In this document: piece after piece, positions 50,245 through 58,869 of the stretch
Layout: each line of letters starts with the position of its first letter
How positions within the stretch are numbered: position 1 is the stretch's first letter
DNA from: Alphaproteobacteria bacterium
GTDB taxonomy: Bacteria > Pseudomonadota > Alphaproteobacteria > Rs-D84
Length of the DNA stretch: 64,000 nt
Reading direction: 5' to 3'
Assembly (NCBI GenBank): GCA_017503725.1
Contig: JAFVSL010000010.1
Location: 1-64,000 of the forward strand
Program-made: the position numbers and the translations under genes
The notes under the pieces: model-generated
What the model was told of the DNA's origin: nothing
The model's input: the letters and a program-made list of their open reading frames with translations, nothing else
The model's database searches: none

Positions 50245-50850
50245 TTATTCTGCGTCGGCAACCGGTGCCTCTTCGGCGACTGGTGCTTCGGCTGTGGTTT
50301 CTTCTGCTGCAACTTCGGCCGCTGGGGCTTCTTCTTCGACTTCTTCAACCTTTTTGGTGCCGAATGTCAATGTTTTACCCGCAACCAATGCATCGATTTC
50401 GTCCTGGGTCTGGGCTACATAGATCTTTACCGGAACGATAACGTCTGCGTGCAGTGCGATTTTTGTATCGAACGCACCCACAGATTTAATCGGTGCACCC
50501 AACATAACCTGGGCCGATTCAACGGAAACACCCGCAACTTCTTTTAACATACGTGCGATGTCGCGTGTTGAAACCGAACCATATAACTGACCGGTGTCAC
50601 CCGCCTGGCGAATCATATGCAGTTTTGCATTCTTAACCGCATCAATGTTTGCCTCGGCTGATTTTTTCGCCGCTTCTTGGCGGGCGGTCAATTCTGCCTT
50701 TTTCGCTTCGAACAGGGCAACGTTTTCACGTGTGAAACGCATAGCCTTGCCGTTTGGCAACAGATAGTTGCGTGCGAAACCTGTTTTAACCTCGACTGTG
50801 TCGCCGATGTTACCCAGTTTGTTAATTTTTTCTGTCAAGATAACTTTCAT
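50245..50850 (-). CDS. rplI: 50S ribosomal protein L9
   Basis: This 201-aa L9 has the N-terminal domain MKVILTEKINKLGNIGDTVEVKTGFARNYLLP (split here: MKVILTEKINKLG and then GFARNYLLP), a connecting helix and the C-terminal RNA-binding domain (LYGSVSTRDIA). An Ala/Glu-rich acidic tail of about 45 residues is added compared with E. coli (149 aa). Last gene of rpsF-rpsR-rplI. Confidence 0.96.
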   Translation of the reverse strand: MKVILTEKINKLGNIGDTVEVKTGFARNYLLPNGKAMRFTRENVALFEAKKAELTARQEAAKKSAEANIDAVKNAKLHMIRQAGDTGQLYGSVSTRDIARMLKEVAGVSVESAQVMLGAPIKSVGAFDTKIALHADVIVPVKIYVAQTQDEIDALVAGKTLTFGTKKVEEVEEEAPAAEVAAEETTAEAPVAEEAPVADAE

Positions 50851-50881
50851 AATCTGTCCTTATTGTTTTATAAGTTAGGGA

Positions 50882-51109
50882 TTAACCCAAATTGTTGCGA
50901 ACGAACGGCATCAAGCCCAAATGACGTGCACGTTTGATGGCGGTTGCCAATGCGCGCTGATCTTTCTGGGAAACACCGCTGATGCGTGATGGCACAATTT
51001 TACCACGTTCGGTGATATAATGTGACAATGTTTTGATATCTTTGTAATCGATAACCTTGCCCTTTAATGGGTTAGATTTTTTACGATAAATTGCTGCACG
51101 GACTGCCAT
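50882..51109 (-). CDS. rpsR: 30S ribosomal protein S18
   Basis: This 75-aa S18 shows the conserved core [19 protein letters not shown] and [18 protein letters not shown]. Its ATG overlaps the rpsF stop by one base (TAATG), so translation is coupled. Confidence 0.97.
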   Translation of the reverse strand: MAVRAAIYRKKSNPLKGKVIDYKDIKTLSHYITERGKIVPSRISGVSQKDQRALATAIKRARHLGLMPFVRNNLG

Positions 51110-51447
51110 TATTCTGCCTCCTCTGTGTTTTTCTTCATCATAATAGAAGGTGTTGATGACAATTCGTCAACACGTACATTCAAGAAACGGATAACGTCTT
51201 CGTCAATACGGGAACGACGTTCCAATTCATCGATTTTAGAACCATCTAATTCGATATTCAGCATGACATAGTGTGCCTTGCGATTTTTACGAATGATATA
51301 GGCCAAGTTCTTCAAACCCCAGAATTCTGTGGATTTAACATCACCGCCCAATTCTTTGATGATTTCGGTAAATTTTGCCGCTTTTTCTTTAACCTGCGAC
51401 TCGGTCAAGTCCTGGCGGAAAACCAAGACACTTTCGTAGTAAGCCAT
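51109..51447 (-). CDS. rpsF: 30S ribosomal protein S6
   Basis: This 112-aa S6 begins [19 protein letters not shown] and has the [18 protein letters not shown] core and FLNVRVDEL. It is first in the rpsF-rpsR-rplI operon, which needs S6:S18 in a fixed ratio. Confidence 0.96.
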   Translation of the reverse strand: MAYYESVLVFRQDLTESQVKEKAAKFTEIIKELGGDVKSTEFWGLKNLAYIIRKNRKAHYVMLNIELDGSKIDELERRSRIDEDVIRFLNVRVDELSSTPSIMMKKNTEEAE

Positions 51448-51473
51448 TTTTATTTCTTCCTATGGTTAATATA

Positions 51474-51496
51474 GCCAATAACACCATGTTATTAGC
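51474..51496 (-). promoter_or_regulatory. hairpin in the rpsF leader
   Basis: A ten-base-pair stem (51474-51483 with 51487-51496, one G-U pair, three-base loop) lies about 30 bases before rpsF. TTGATT and CATAAT boxes lie upstream of it. It could serve S6:S18 autoregulation, but the bulged CCG of the known binding motif was not found. Confidence 0.35.
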
Positions 51497-51553
51497 AGGA
51501 ACGCCACCAATTATGAACAATTTTTGACAAAAATCAAGTGTTTTTTATCGTTT

Positions 51554-54328
51554 TTATTTTCCCCACACTGGGGCAATGACATATTCGGCGACCAATGGCA
51601 CGGACAGTTTTGTCACGTTTTCCATTGCCGATTTTATCTTTGACGCAAATTCGTTGGCGCGCGCGGCGTCACATTCAAATACGATTTCGTCGTGAACCTG
51701 CATAATCATACGGATTGTGTCGGCGTTTGGTGTAATTATATCTTTATCAATTTCAACCATTATGCGTCGCATTAGGTCGGCCTCATACCCCTGGATTGGG
51801 GCGTTGACCGCCGCACGCATCGCATATGCCCGCATACGGGGATTGCGGGCCTCTGGCAATTCTATGCGTCGACCCCACGGGGTGTAAACGCACGCGTTTT
51901 CGGTTGCAAATTTCTTGGTCGCGTCAATATATTCGCGAATTTCCGGCAGACCCGCCATATATGAATCAATAATATTCTTGGCGTCCGCCCGTGACGTGCC
52001 CAATTGCCCCGCCAGGCCAAATGACGATATCCCATAAATAATTGAAAAGTTTACCGTTTTTGCCGCGCGCCGTAATTCGCGTGGTACGGGCGCGTCATTT
52101 GCGATACCAAATATTTTGCGGGCGGTTTGTTCGTGAATGTCGGCACCACTGTTAAACGTTTCACGAAATGTTGTCACATTTGCCACATCCGCCAGCAAGC
52201 GTAATTGAATCTGGGAATAATCGACCGATATCAGTGTACGACCCGCGGGTGCAATGAAGCACTTTCTGATTTCTTCGCCCAGGGCGGTTTTAATCGGAAT
52301 ATTTTGCAGGTTTGGATCACGACTGGACAGGCGTCCCGTGTTCGTACTGGTCTGTAAATAGGTTGTATGGATACGGCCATCGGATGCAATTTGCCGCGGC
52401 AATGCGTCCGCGTATGTTCCCGCCAGCTTTGCAATCGACCGCCAGTTCAATATTTTTTCAACAATTGGATGTGCATCAATCAATTCGTTCAAAGAATCGG
52501 CATCTGTGGAACGCTTTTTATTTGCCGGCAATCCCAATTCATCAAACAGTATTGCGGCCAACTGCTTGGGGCTGGCGATATTAAATTCGTGCCCAGATAT
52601 TTCCCATATTTCAGATTGCAGTTGTGTTAGTTGTTCGTGGAATACGGTGGACAGTTGCTGTAATTTATTCCGGTCGGCCATAACGCCGTTACGTTCCATT
52701 TTTAACAAAACCGGCATCAATGGTAAATCACAGGTCTCGTACAATTCGCGTAACTTTGCATTTGTATCCAGTTGTGGGCGCATATGATTATACAGCGCCA
52801 TTGTTATTGCGGCATCTTCGGCGGCGTATGGTGTGGCGACGTCTACCGGCAATAAATCAAAGTGCATATCCGCGTCACGTGTTTTTGGTGCAAACAAGGA
52901 TGCAAACCTGATATTTTCGTGATTCAGGTATTTTAATGCCAATTCATCCATACCGTGTCCGTGCAATGTCCCGTGCAGGATATAAGACAGCAACATCGTA
53001 TCATCAAATGGGCGGATTTGGGTTGTGTCCCAGCCCTCGTTTTCCATAATGTGAAAATCGTATTTAAGGTTGTGTCCAACCTTTACAATATTTGGATTGG
53101 TAAATATCGGCCATAATTTTTTATAAACCGTGTCAATGGGTAATTGGTCCGGGGCCGGGGTATCGCCACCAAACAAATCATTGGCGACGGTGCGATGACG
53201 GATTGGAATATATGCGCCGTGCATATCATCCGTGGCCAGGCAAATTCCGACAATTTTGTCCGTCATTGCGTTCAGGCCCGTTGTTTCGGTGTCGACCGCA
53301 ATTATATTTGTAACGCGGTTCAGAAATTTATCCAGCCCATCCGCCGTTGTTATTGTTTCGTATGTGATTTCGCGCCGCTGTGGCGTTGGGGCGGTGGGCG
53401 CATCCGCCGGCATATCACATTGGGATGCGGCGTATGAAAACATATCGGATGCGGATGCTGGACTATATTTTTCAATCGGAAATAATTTTTCGATTTTTGC
53501 CACCAATGAATTACTTTCTATTTTATTTCGTACAAAATCCAGTGCGCCGGGTGTGTTAAATGCAAATGGCTTAATCACCAAATCAGTCAGTTCAACGTCC
53601 GTCTTTAACGTGACCAATTTGCGTGAAATGTATGCCATTTCACGATTGTCGCGCAATAATCCCCGAATGCGTTCGTTCTTTACGTCATCCAAATTCGCAT
53701 AAAGGTTATCCAGGTTGCCAAATTGGTTAATTAGTTCGGCGGCCTTTTTCGGGCCAATTCCGGGGACACCGGGAACATTATCAGATGAATCCCCCATTAG
53801 CGATTGAACGTCGATGACCCGATCTGGGGAAACACCGAATTTTTCCAAAACCTGGGGTTCGTGTATTTCGATATTTTTCATCCCGTCATAAAGGAACACG
53901 CAATCAGATACCAGTTGCATTAAATCCTTGTCGCTGGTGATGATGCGCGTCGCGCGGGGTGCATCGCAATTTTGTCGCGCCAGGGTGGCGATTACATCGT
54001 CGGCCTCGACCCCGGGGATGCACAGGACCGGCATACCCAATGCAGACAATCCTTCGCGTATTAAATATGATTGGGAAATCAAATCCGCCGGTGTTTCGGT
54101 GCGGTTCGCCTTGTATTCGGGGTAAATATCCTGGCGAAATGTGACGCGTGACGCGTCAAATATGCATACGAATCTATCATCTGGCTTTGCGGCGGATAAA
54201 ATCGGTAAAATCATATTTAAAAATCCGTATACCGCGCCGGTTGGTGTGCCGTCACCACGGGTCAGGCGACTGTGCACACCGTAATAGGCACGAAACAACA
54301 ACGAATTTCCATCAATCAGTGTCAGCAT
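51554..54328 (-). CDS. polA: DNA polymerase I
   Basis: This 924-aa enzyme works in Okazaki fragment processing and repair. It has a 5'-3' exonuclease domain (1-290, GVPGIGPKKA helix-hairpin-helix). The 3'-5' exonuclease domain keeps its acidic residues (VDTETTGLNA). The polymerase domain has motif A DYSQIQLRLLA, the O helix RRAAKTVNFSIIYG and motif C QVHDEIVFE. All three activities look intact. Single gene on the minus strand. Confidence 0.97.
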   Translation of the reverse strand: MLTLIDGNSLLFRAYYGVHSRLTRGDGTPTGAVYGFLNMILPILSAAKPDDRFVCIFDASRVTFRQDIYPEYKANRTETPADLISQSYLIREGLSALGMPVLCIPGVEADDVIATLARQNCDAPRATRIITSDKDLMQLVSDCVFLYDGMKNIEIHEPQVLEKFGVSPDRVIDVQSLMGDSSDNVPGVPGIGPKKAAELINQFGNLDNLYANLDDVKNERIRGLLRDNREMAYISRKLVTLKTDVELTDLVIKPFAFNTPGALDFVRNKIESNSLVAKIEKLFPIEKYSPASASDMFSYAASQCDMPADAPTAPTPQRREITYETITTADGLDKFLNRVTNIIAVDTETTGLNAMTDKIVGICLATDDMHGAYIPIRHRTVANDLFGGDTPAPDQLPIDTVYKKLWPIFTNPNIVKVGHNLKYDFHIMENEGWDTTQIRPFDDTMLLSYILHGTLHGHGMDELALKYLNHENIRFASLFAPKTRDADMHFDLLPVDVATPYAAEDAAITMALYNHMRPQLDTNAKLRELYETCDLPLMPVLLKMERNGVMADRNKLQQLSTVFHEQLTQLQSEIWEISGHEFNIASPKQLAAILFDELGLPANKKRSTDADSLNELIDAHPIVEKILNWRSIAKLAGTYADALPRQIASDGRIHTTYLQTSTNTGRLSSRDPNLQNIPIKTALGEEIRKCFIAPAGRTLISVDYSQIQLRLLADVANVTTFRETFNSGADIHEQTARKIFGIANDAPVPRELRRAAKTVNFSIIYGISSFGLAGQLGTSRADAKNIIDSYMAGLPEIREYIDATKKFATENACVYTPWGRRIELPEARNPRMRAYAMRAAVNAPIQGYEADLMRRIMVEIDKDIITPNADTIRMIMQVHDEIVFECDAARANEFASKIKSAMENVTKLSVPLVAEYVIAPVWGK

Positions 54329-54349
54329 AATTTACCCCAATATCTATGC

Positions 54350-54901
54350 CTAGAATATATAGCGCAATTTTACGCGCGCGTCATAGTGCATAATGTCAAC
54401 CATTTCATTGGCGATTTCATACACGTTGTTGGCGTAAAGTACGCGACCCTCGACATCAAATTTGACGGGAATAACCGGTAAATCCAGGGTCAGGCCAATC
54501 ATCCCCTGGTATGTGATGGCATTGTCCATTGTAATGGATGGGCCCACAGATGGTTCATATTTTGAATCAAATGTTGTGCCCAGGCCCGCACCAAAATAAG
54601 GCTTTAAAATTGGTGTTGGAACTTTGAAATACGCGTTCACCATCCCCAGGTTCATTGTCGTGTCGTGCCCGTTCAGGTAATTATATTCGGCCTCGATACG
54701 GAACAGGGGGATGTCCAGTCCAAATACCGCACCATAACTTTGTGCGCAGTGTTCGTGATAATCGTTGTCTATGAATTTAGCAGATGCGCCAACCCCCGCG
54801 GTTGCGCCGGCGTATACATCAAATAATAAATTTGCATTTGCCGTGCCGCACGATAATATAATTGCGGTGGTGGTTAAAAAAGCGATGGAATTTAATTTCA
54901 T
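54350..54901 (-). CDS. small outer-membrane beta-barrel protein
   Basis: This 183-aa protein starts with a signal peptide (MKLNSIAFLTTTAIILSCGTANA) behind AAAGGAG. Eight amphipathic strands follow (DVYAGATAGVGAS, YFGAGLGTTF, VKFDVEGRVLYA) and the C-terminal residues are RYIF, with the terminal Phe needed for Bam insertion. It resembles opacity/Omp25-like small porins, which are common surface proteins in alphaproteobacteria. It is 21 bases upstream of polA and divergent from pth. Confidence 0.8.
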   Translation of the reverse strand: MKLNSIAFLTTTAIILSCGTANANLLFDVYAGATAGVGASAKFIDNDYHEHCAQSYGAVFGLDIPLFRIEAEYNYLNGHDTTMNLGMVNAYFKVPTPILKPYFGAGLGTTFDSKYEPSVGPSITMDNAITYQGMIGLTLDLPVIPVKFDVEGRVLYANNVYEIANEMVDIMHYDARVKLRYIF

Positions 54902-54947
54902 TTTTGACTCCTTTCTGTGATATCATAATAAAAAAAGAGTGATTGAT

Positions 54948-55469
54948 ATGCAAGAAAATAAGCCGATACTGGTTGTTGGACTGGGGAATCCCGGGGCGGA
55001 ATATGTGAACACGCGTCATAATGTTGGGTTTATGGCGGTGGATGCGCTTGCGGGGGCGGATGCCACGTGGAAAAAGGAAAAAAATGCCCTGGTATTTGCG
55101 ACAACAATTGATGGACGTCGGGTCATTTTTGTAAAACCACAAACCTATATGAATAACAGTGGGGTTGCGGTCTTGGCGCTGATGACGTTTTACAAGGTGC
55201 CGTTGGAGAATATTATTGTTATTCACGATGATATGGATTTAAAGATTGGTGATGTGCGCGAAAAAATTGGTGGGGGCAGTGCCGGTCACAACGGTATAAA
55301 GTCCATTGATGCAAATGTTGGGCGTGATTACAAGCGTGTGCGGATTGGAATCGGTCATCCGCGTGATTTTGATTTGCCGATGGAACCGGCGGATTGGGTC
55401 TTGGGACGGTTTGGCGCGGTACAGATTGCCACAATAAATAATGTGATTGATGGCATAAATTTATTTTAG
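54948..55469 (+). CDS. pth: peptidyl-tRNA hydrolase
   Basis: This 173-aa enzyme recycles peptidyl-tRNA. VVGLGNPGAEY, catalytic His24 in NTRHNVGFM, KPQTYMNNSG, HDDMDLKIG and GGGSAGHNG match the family. The ATG at 54948 is chosen over an in-frame GTG three codons upstream that overlaps the SD-like AGAGTGA. The protein is slightly short at the C-terminus. It is followed by a bidirectional terminator. Confidence 0.95.
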   Translation: MQENKPILVVGLGNPGAEYVNTRHNVGFMAVDALAGADATWKKEKNALVFATTIDGRRVIFVKPQTYMNNSGVAVLALMTFYKVPLENIIVIHDDMDLKIGDVREKIGGGSAGHNGIKSIDANVGRDYKRVRIGIGHPRDFDLPMEPADWVLGRFGAVQIATINNVIDGINLF

Positions 55470-55482
55470 TTTGTTTTGGAAT

Positions 55483-55505
55483 ACATCCCGCAAATTGCGG
55501 GATTT
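55483..55505. terminator. bidirectional terminator
   Basis: ATCCCGCAAATTGCGGGAT palindrome between pth and the convergent Cys-rich gene. Confidence 0.75.
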
Positions 55506-58500
55506 ATTCGTATGTTATCATAAAGTGATGATCTATTTGATCATAGAATGTTGCGCATGACCCGCTGCCACCGGTTATTTCCCAAAACCAGGTTTCTTTT
55601 TCGGCGTCGTAACTTAATTCGCAAGATGTGTTTCCATCCTTTGTTAAATACGACAATGCTGGTGATGCATCGGTATTTTCTGGACTGTAATACATACCGC
55701 TATTTGTTATAACCAGATAGCGACCGTTACATGTTAGGGTATCGCCAGATGGGAAATTGCTTTGTGTGGTGCCCGTTTGTGTGCCGTCCATTTCGCCCAG
55801 GCATATTAACATATTTATATTATCTGCATAATATGTGGTGTCGTCTGGTTCGAATGTTAATACATATTCTATGGTGCTGTTTTTTGGTATGCAGACATTT
55901 ACTTTTACTGTGGTGGCATCATTGTTTGCACCGTCTGGGTAATAGCCAACATTTGTATCATAGGTTAATGTTGCAAGTGTGCCCGTGGCAGCATTACAGC
56001 AGTTACCCCAATAGTCCGCCACGTTGCCATCAAAGCAACAATTGGTTTCGTTGTTTGGTGTATAGATGCGAGATTCGCTTTTGCATTGTAGGCCGTCGTT
56101 TGCAAATTCAGAGTTTGCGTAACATACGCCGTTTGCACCCTGACGATAGCCGGGACCACACGTTGTATCACGACAGGAATCTGAAATTGTGTCGGTGCCC
56201 GTATTTAATGCGAACCAATACAGCAATGTTGTTTCGTCGTCGTTTGTTGGCTTAATAATCATATTGTGGGCGGTCACGTCGGTCAGTGGTGTGGTCGGAT
56301 CTAATTCACAATGCCCCCAAATACGTTCGGCAATACGGCAGGTTTTACATTCCGTTGATGTGTCCTTGCTGTTGTCACATTTCCCTTTGGCAACGCAAAT
56401 GTCATACACACAGCGCATCATATCATTTTTTATTATACCTGGGGCTTCTTCGGTTCCAGATATTGTAGTTGTGTTGGATATCATACATTTGTTGGTATGG
56501 TATCCGCTACCAGTTACGCTGCTGACCAGGGCGGGGTATTCTTTCCCGTTATACCAGCCATCGTACAATTCGCTATAAAATGAATAAGGTGGCGTTTTTG
56601 TGGATTCGGTCGGTATTATTCCACGGTCTGCCAGTTGTTTGGTGATGTTTTCAATCGAATCGGTGCCGGCACTGGCGACACAGTCTAGAACCTCGCCCCA
56701 ACAGGATGTGCCGTTAATAATTGCCTTGCGGTTGACGGATGTTTCAATGTTTTCACACAGACCAAAGTTGCCAGATATAGATTTGCACGCCTGGATGATA
56801 CAGGCACGTCCAACCTCGCGACAGGTTTTTATAATTGTGTCATATGTTGTGTCGGTCGCGATTTCTGTCATACCGCCCGCCCAGTCTGTTTGACCATCGC
56901 CGGTTGTTTCCATTAACGCGGTACAGGCGTTTTTCACATCGGCACACATTTCATTTACGGTTTTGTCGGCCAGAACACCAAATGTTGACAGGGCGCGTGC
57001 ATCAAAATCCGTTAATGATTTTGCCGTATCTGATAAACACTGTGTGGTAAGTGTGGTACAGGACTGACGAACCTGTTCCAGTTTGGCATCCTGGGCCAAT
57101 TTGATTTGTGCCAATGCGTCTTCGATGAAATCATCCCAGACCACATCTGAAATGTCTTGGCAGTGTTCCATTGCCGGTTCCAAGAATTTCTTTTTTGATT
57201 GCAGGTGCTGAACAAAAACTTCGTTGCCCGGCATATTGGTCCAGGTTTTATCCCCGTTGGGGCGGGTGATAAGTCGGCTAAGGTTGGCCAGATTCTCGGT
57301 CAAGAATGCTTCGCCTGTGGATGGGTCAATGTATTGGCCCGTCATATCCAGGCATTTGGTCAGGTTTTCGCCGCAAACCGTTGTATTACTTAACATATCA
57401 AGCATTTTGCGTTTACAGGTTAAAATATCGTCGGAATTTTTATCCTGGTACGTGTCAAGTCGTGACATATCCAGCAGGGCGCTGTTTTCCAGAATCTTGG
57501 CGCGGGCGTTATCCGTTTGTGTTTGGTATGATTTTTTGACCGTGTTACAGTCTTGTTCAATCATCATTTGATATCCGCTTTCGGCGATGGACAGTTGTTC
57601 GGGGGTACAGACCTCGGCCGCCATTTCGCGACACACCGGCAGGGCCGCCCCATAAAGCGCCGTTCCCGTTTTTAGTGTCGTTGATGCGCCCATTAAACTG
57701 TCGACGTTGTCAAATGCGGCATCTTCGTTCAAAGACAGCGATATCGCGGTCAGGTTTCTGTCGAAAGAATCGTCGTCGAATTTGGTGTTTAATTTCTTGG
57801 TGATTTCATCCAATAATTTTTTTGATTCGGATGTGTCTTTCTGATTAAAGGCCAGTTCCCCTTCGGTTGCGACGTTTAGGGCGGCGGCATCTTCGGCATC
57901 CATACTGACCGTCAACAGACGTTGTGAAAAATCCAACATCTTTTCTTCGGCGTTTTCAAGTTGCTTTTTCACACTGTCAAATTCGTGCAAGCGGGACGAG
58001 CACGCACAACGTTTAAGTTGACTGTCCTTGTTCGCGCAGAATTCATCCATACAGTTGTAATAAACGGTCCGGCATTCCCGGGCGTTGGAATTCATAATCG
58101 CATCGCGCAGGTTTTCCGTCGTGTTTGTGGCATCCGTGGCACTGCGTGCAACGGATGTACGGCGAATCGCATTTCTGGATGAAGGTGATGTGTTGCGATT
58201 CGCACTTTGTGTGCGTATGGCGGCGCGCGACGGCATTGCGGCCCGTGATACGGTTGGCGCCGTGGCGGTGCGACCGGTGGTGGCGCGCGATGCGGTATTT
58301 GTTGCAGTGCGCGCAGAAACCTGTTTCGTTGTTGGGGTGACGGATGTGCGTGACGTGGTTGAAACGGTTGCATTTGCACGTGGTGTTGTCGCACGTTCGC
58401 GGGAATTTTGTGTCTGTTTTGCGGTTGCGTTTGTTACGCGTGTAAGTGCGTTGGCGCCGGCCGATGTATCGGGGGTATTGGATTTTTTTCGCGCGGATGT

Positions 58501-58623
58501 AATTGTATTCGTTTCGCCACGACGCGTAGCGGCGCGTACAGCGTCATCAGATTCCGTGGCCCACACGTCACCAAACCCAAGTAACGCAAGGCATACGGCA
58601 AAAATTATCTTAAATCCCTTCAT
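55504..58623 (-). CDS. large exported cysteine-rich protein, family member 4
   Basis: This 1039-aa protein starts at 58623 with signal peptide MKGFKIIFAVCLALLGFGDV; the frame runs on into tRNA-Leu, so the upstream part is not coding. A basic Thr/Ala/Arg/Ser low-complexity segment (about 24-180) precedes the signature C-x6-C-M-D-E-F-C-x9-C-A-C-S (Cys184-Cys208). Helical Cys-paired segments follow with the block CLDMTGQYIDPSTGEA, shared with member 1. The C-terminal 300 residues are Cys-rich (CKTCRIAERIWGHC) and end in a beta-rich part. As in member 1, the AAGG of the SD sequence abuts the ATG. Function unknown. Confidence 0.75.
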   Translation of the reverse strand: MKGFKIIFAVCLALLGFGDVWATESDDAVRAATRRGETNTITSARKKSNTPDTSAGANALTRVTNATAKQTQNSRERATTPRANATVSTTSRTSVTPTTKQVSARTATNTASRATTGRTATAPTVSRAAMPSRAAIRTQSANRNTSPSSRNAIRRTSVARSATDATNTTENLRDAIMNSNARECRTVYYNCMDEFCANKDSQLKRCACSSRLHEFDSVKKQLENAEEKMLDFSQRLLTVSMDAEDAAALNVATEGELAFNQKDTSESKKLLDEITKKLNTKFDDDSFDRNLTAISLSLNEDAAFDNVDSLMGASTTLKTGTALYGAALPVCREMAAEVCTPEQLSIAESGYQMMIEQDCNTVKKSYQTQTDNARAKILENSALLDMSRLDTYQDKNSDDILTCKRKMLDMLSNTTVCGENLTKCLDMTGQYIDPSTGEAFLTENLANLSRLITRPNGDKTWTNMPGNEVFVQHLQSKKKFLEPAMEHCQDISDVVWDDFIEDALAQIKLAQDAKLEQVRQSCTTLTTQCLSDTAKSLTDFDARALSTFGVLADKTVNEMCADVKNACTALMETTGDGQTDWAGGMTEIATDTTYDTIIKTCREVGRACIIQACKSISGNFGLCENIETSVNRKAIINGTSCWGEVLDCVASAGTDSIENITKQLADRGIIPTESTKTPPYSFYSELYDGWYNGKEYPALVSSVTGSGYHTNKCMISNTTTISGTEEAPGIIKNDMMRCVYDICVAKGKCDNSKDTSTECKTCRIAERIWGHCELDPTTPLTDVTAHNMIIKPTNDDETTLLYWFALNTGTDTISDSCRDTTCGPGYRQGANGVCYANSEFANDGLQCKSESRIYTPNNETNCCFDGNVADYWGNCCNAATGTLATLTYDTNVGYYPDGANNDATTVKVNVCIPKNSTIEYVLTFEPDDTTYYADNINMLICLGEMDGTQTGTTQSNFPSGDTLTCNGRYLVITNSGMYYSPENTDASPALSYLTKDGNTSCELSYDAEKETWFWEITGGSGSCATFYDQIDHHFMITYE

Positions 58624-58686
58624 CCTTATGTGTGATAGTGTAGCAAATTTAAGAAAATCGGGGCAAGTGAAATATGAGATATAAAG

Positions 58687-58772
58687 TGGTGCGGCTAGGG
58701 GGAATCGAACCCCCAAGGATTTTATCCACAGCATCCTTAGTGCTGCGCGTCTACCAATTCCGCCATAGCCGC
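58687..58772 (-). tRNA. tRNA-Leu (AAG)
   Basis: Class II tRNA: acceptor GCGGCTA/TAGCCGC, D region GGTAGACGCG, anticodon stem CAGCA/TGCTG with loop CTAAGGA, long variable arm, T loop TTCGATT and CCA. Aligned with E. coli tRNA-Leu the anticodon is AAG, where bacteria normally have GAG. The stem on both sides is perfect, which supports the reading. Confidence 0.93.
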
Positions 58773-58869
58773 AGTTGGTTGTCTTATTTTTGCAATAACA
58801 GATTTTTTTTTCAACCTTTTTATGATATAATTTCTTTGATATGAGTGTCTTATGGAAAGGGGCAATAAA

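Noticed and set aside
58624-58734. N-terminal extension of Cys-rich member 4
   Set aside because: The extended frame runs into tRNA-Leu(AAG), and the signal peptide starts at 58623.
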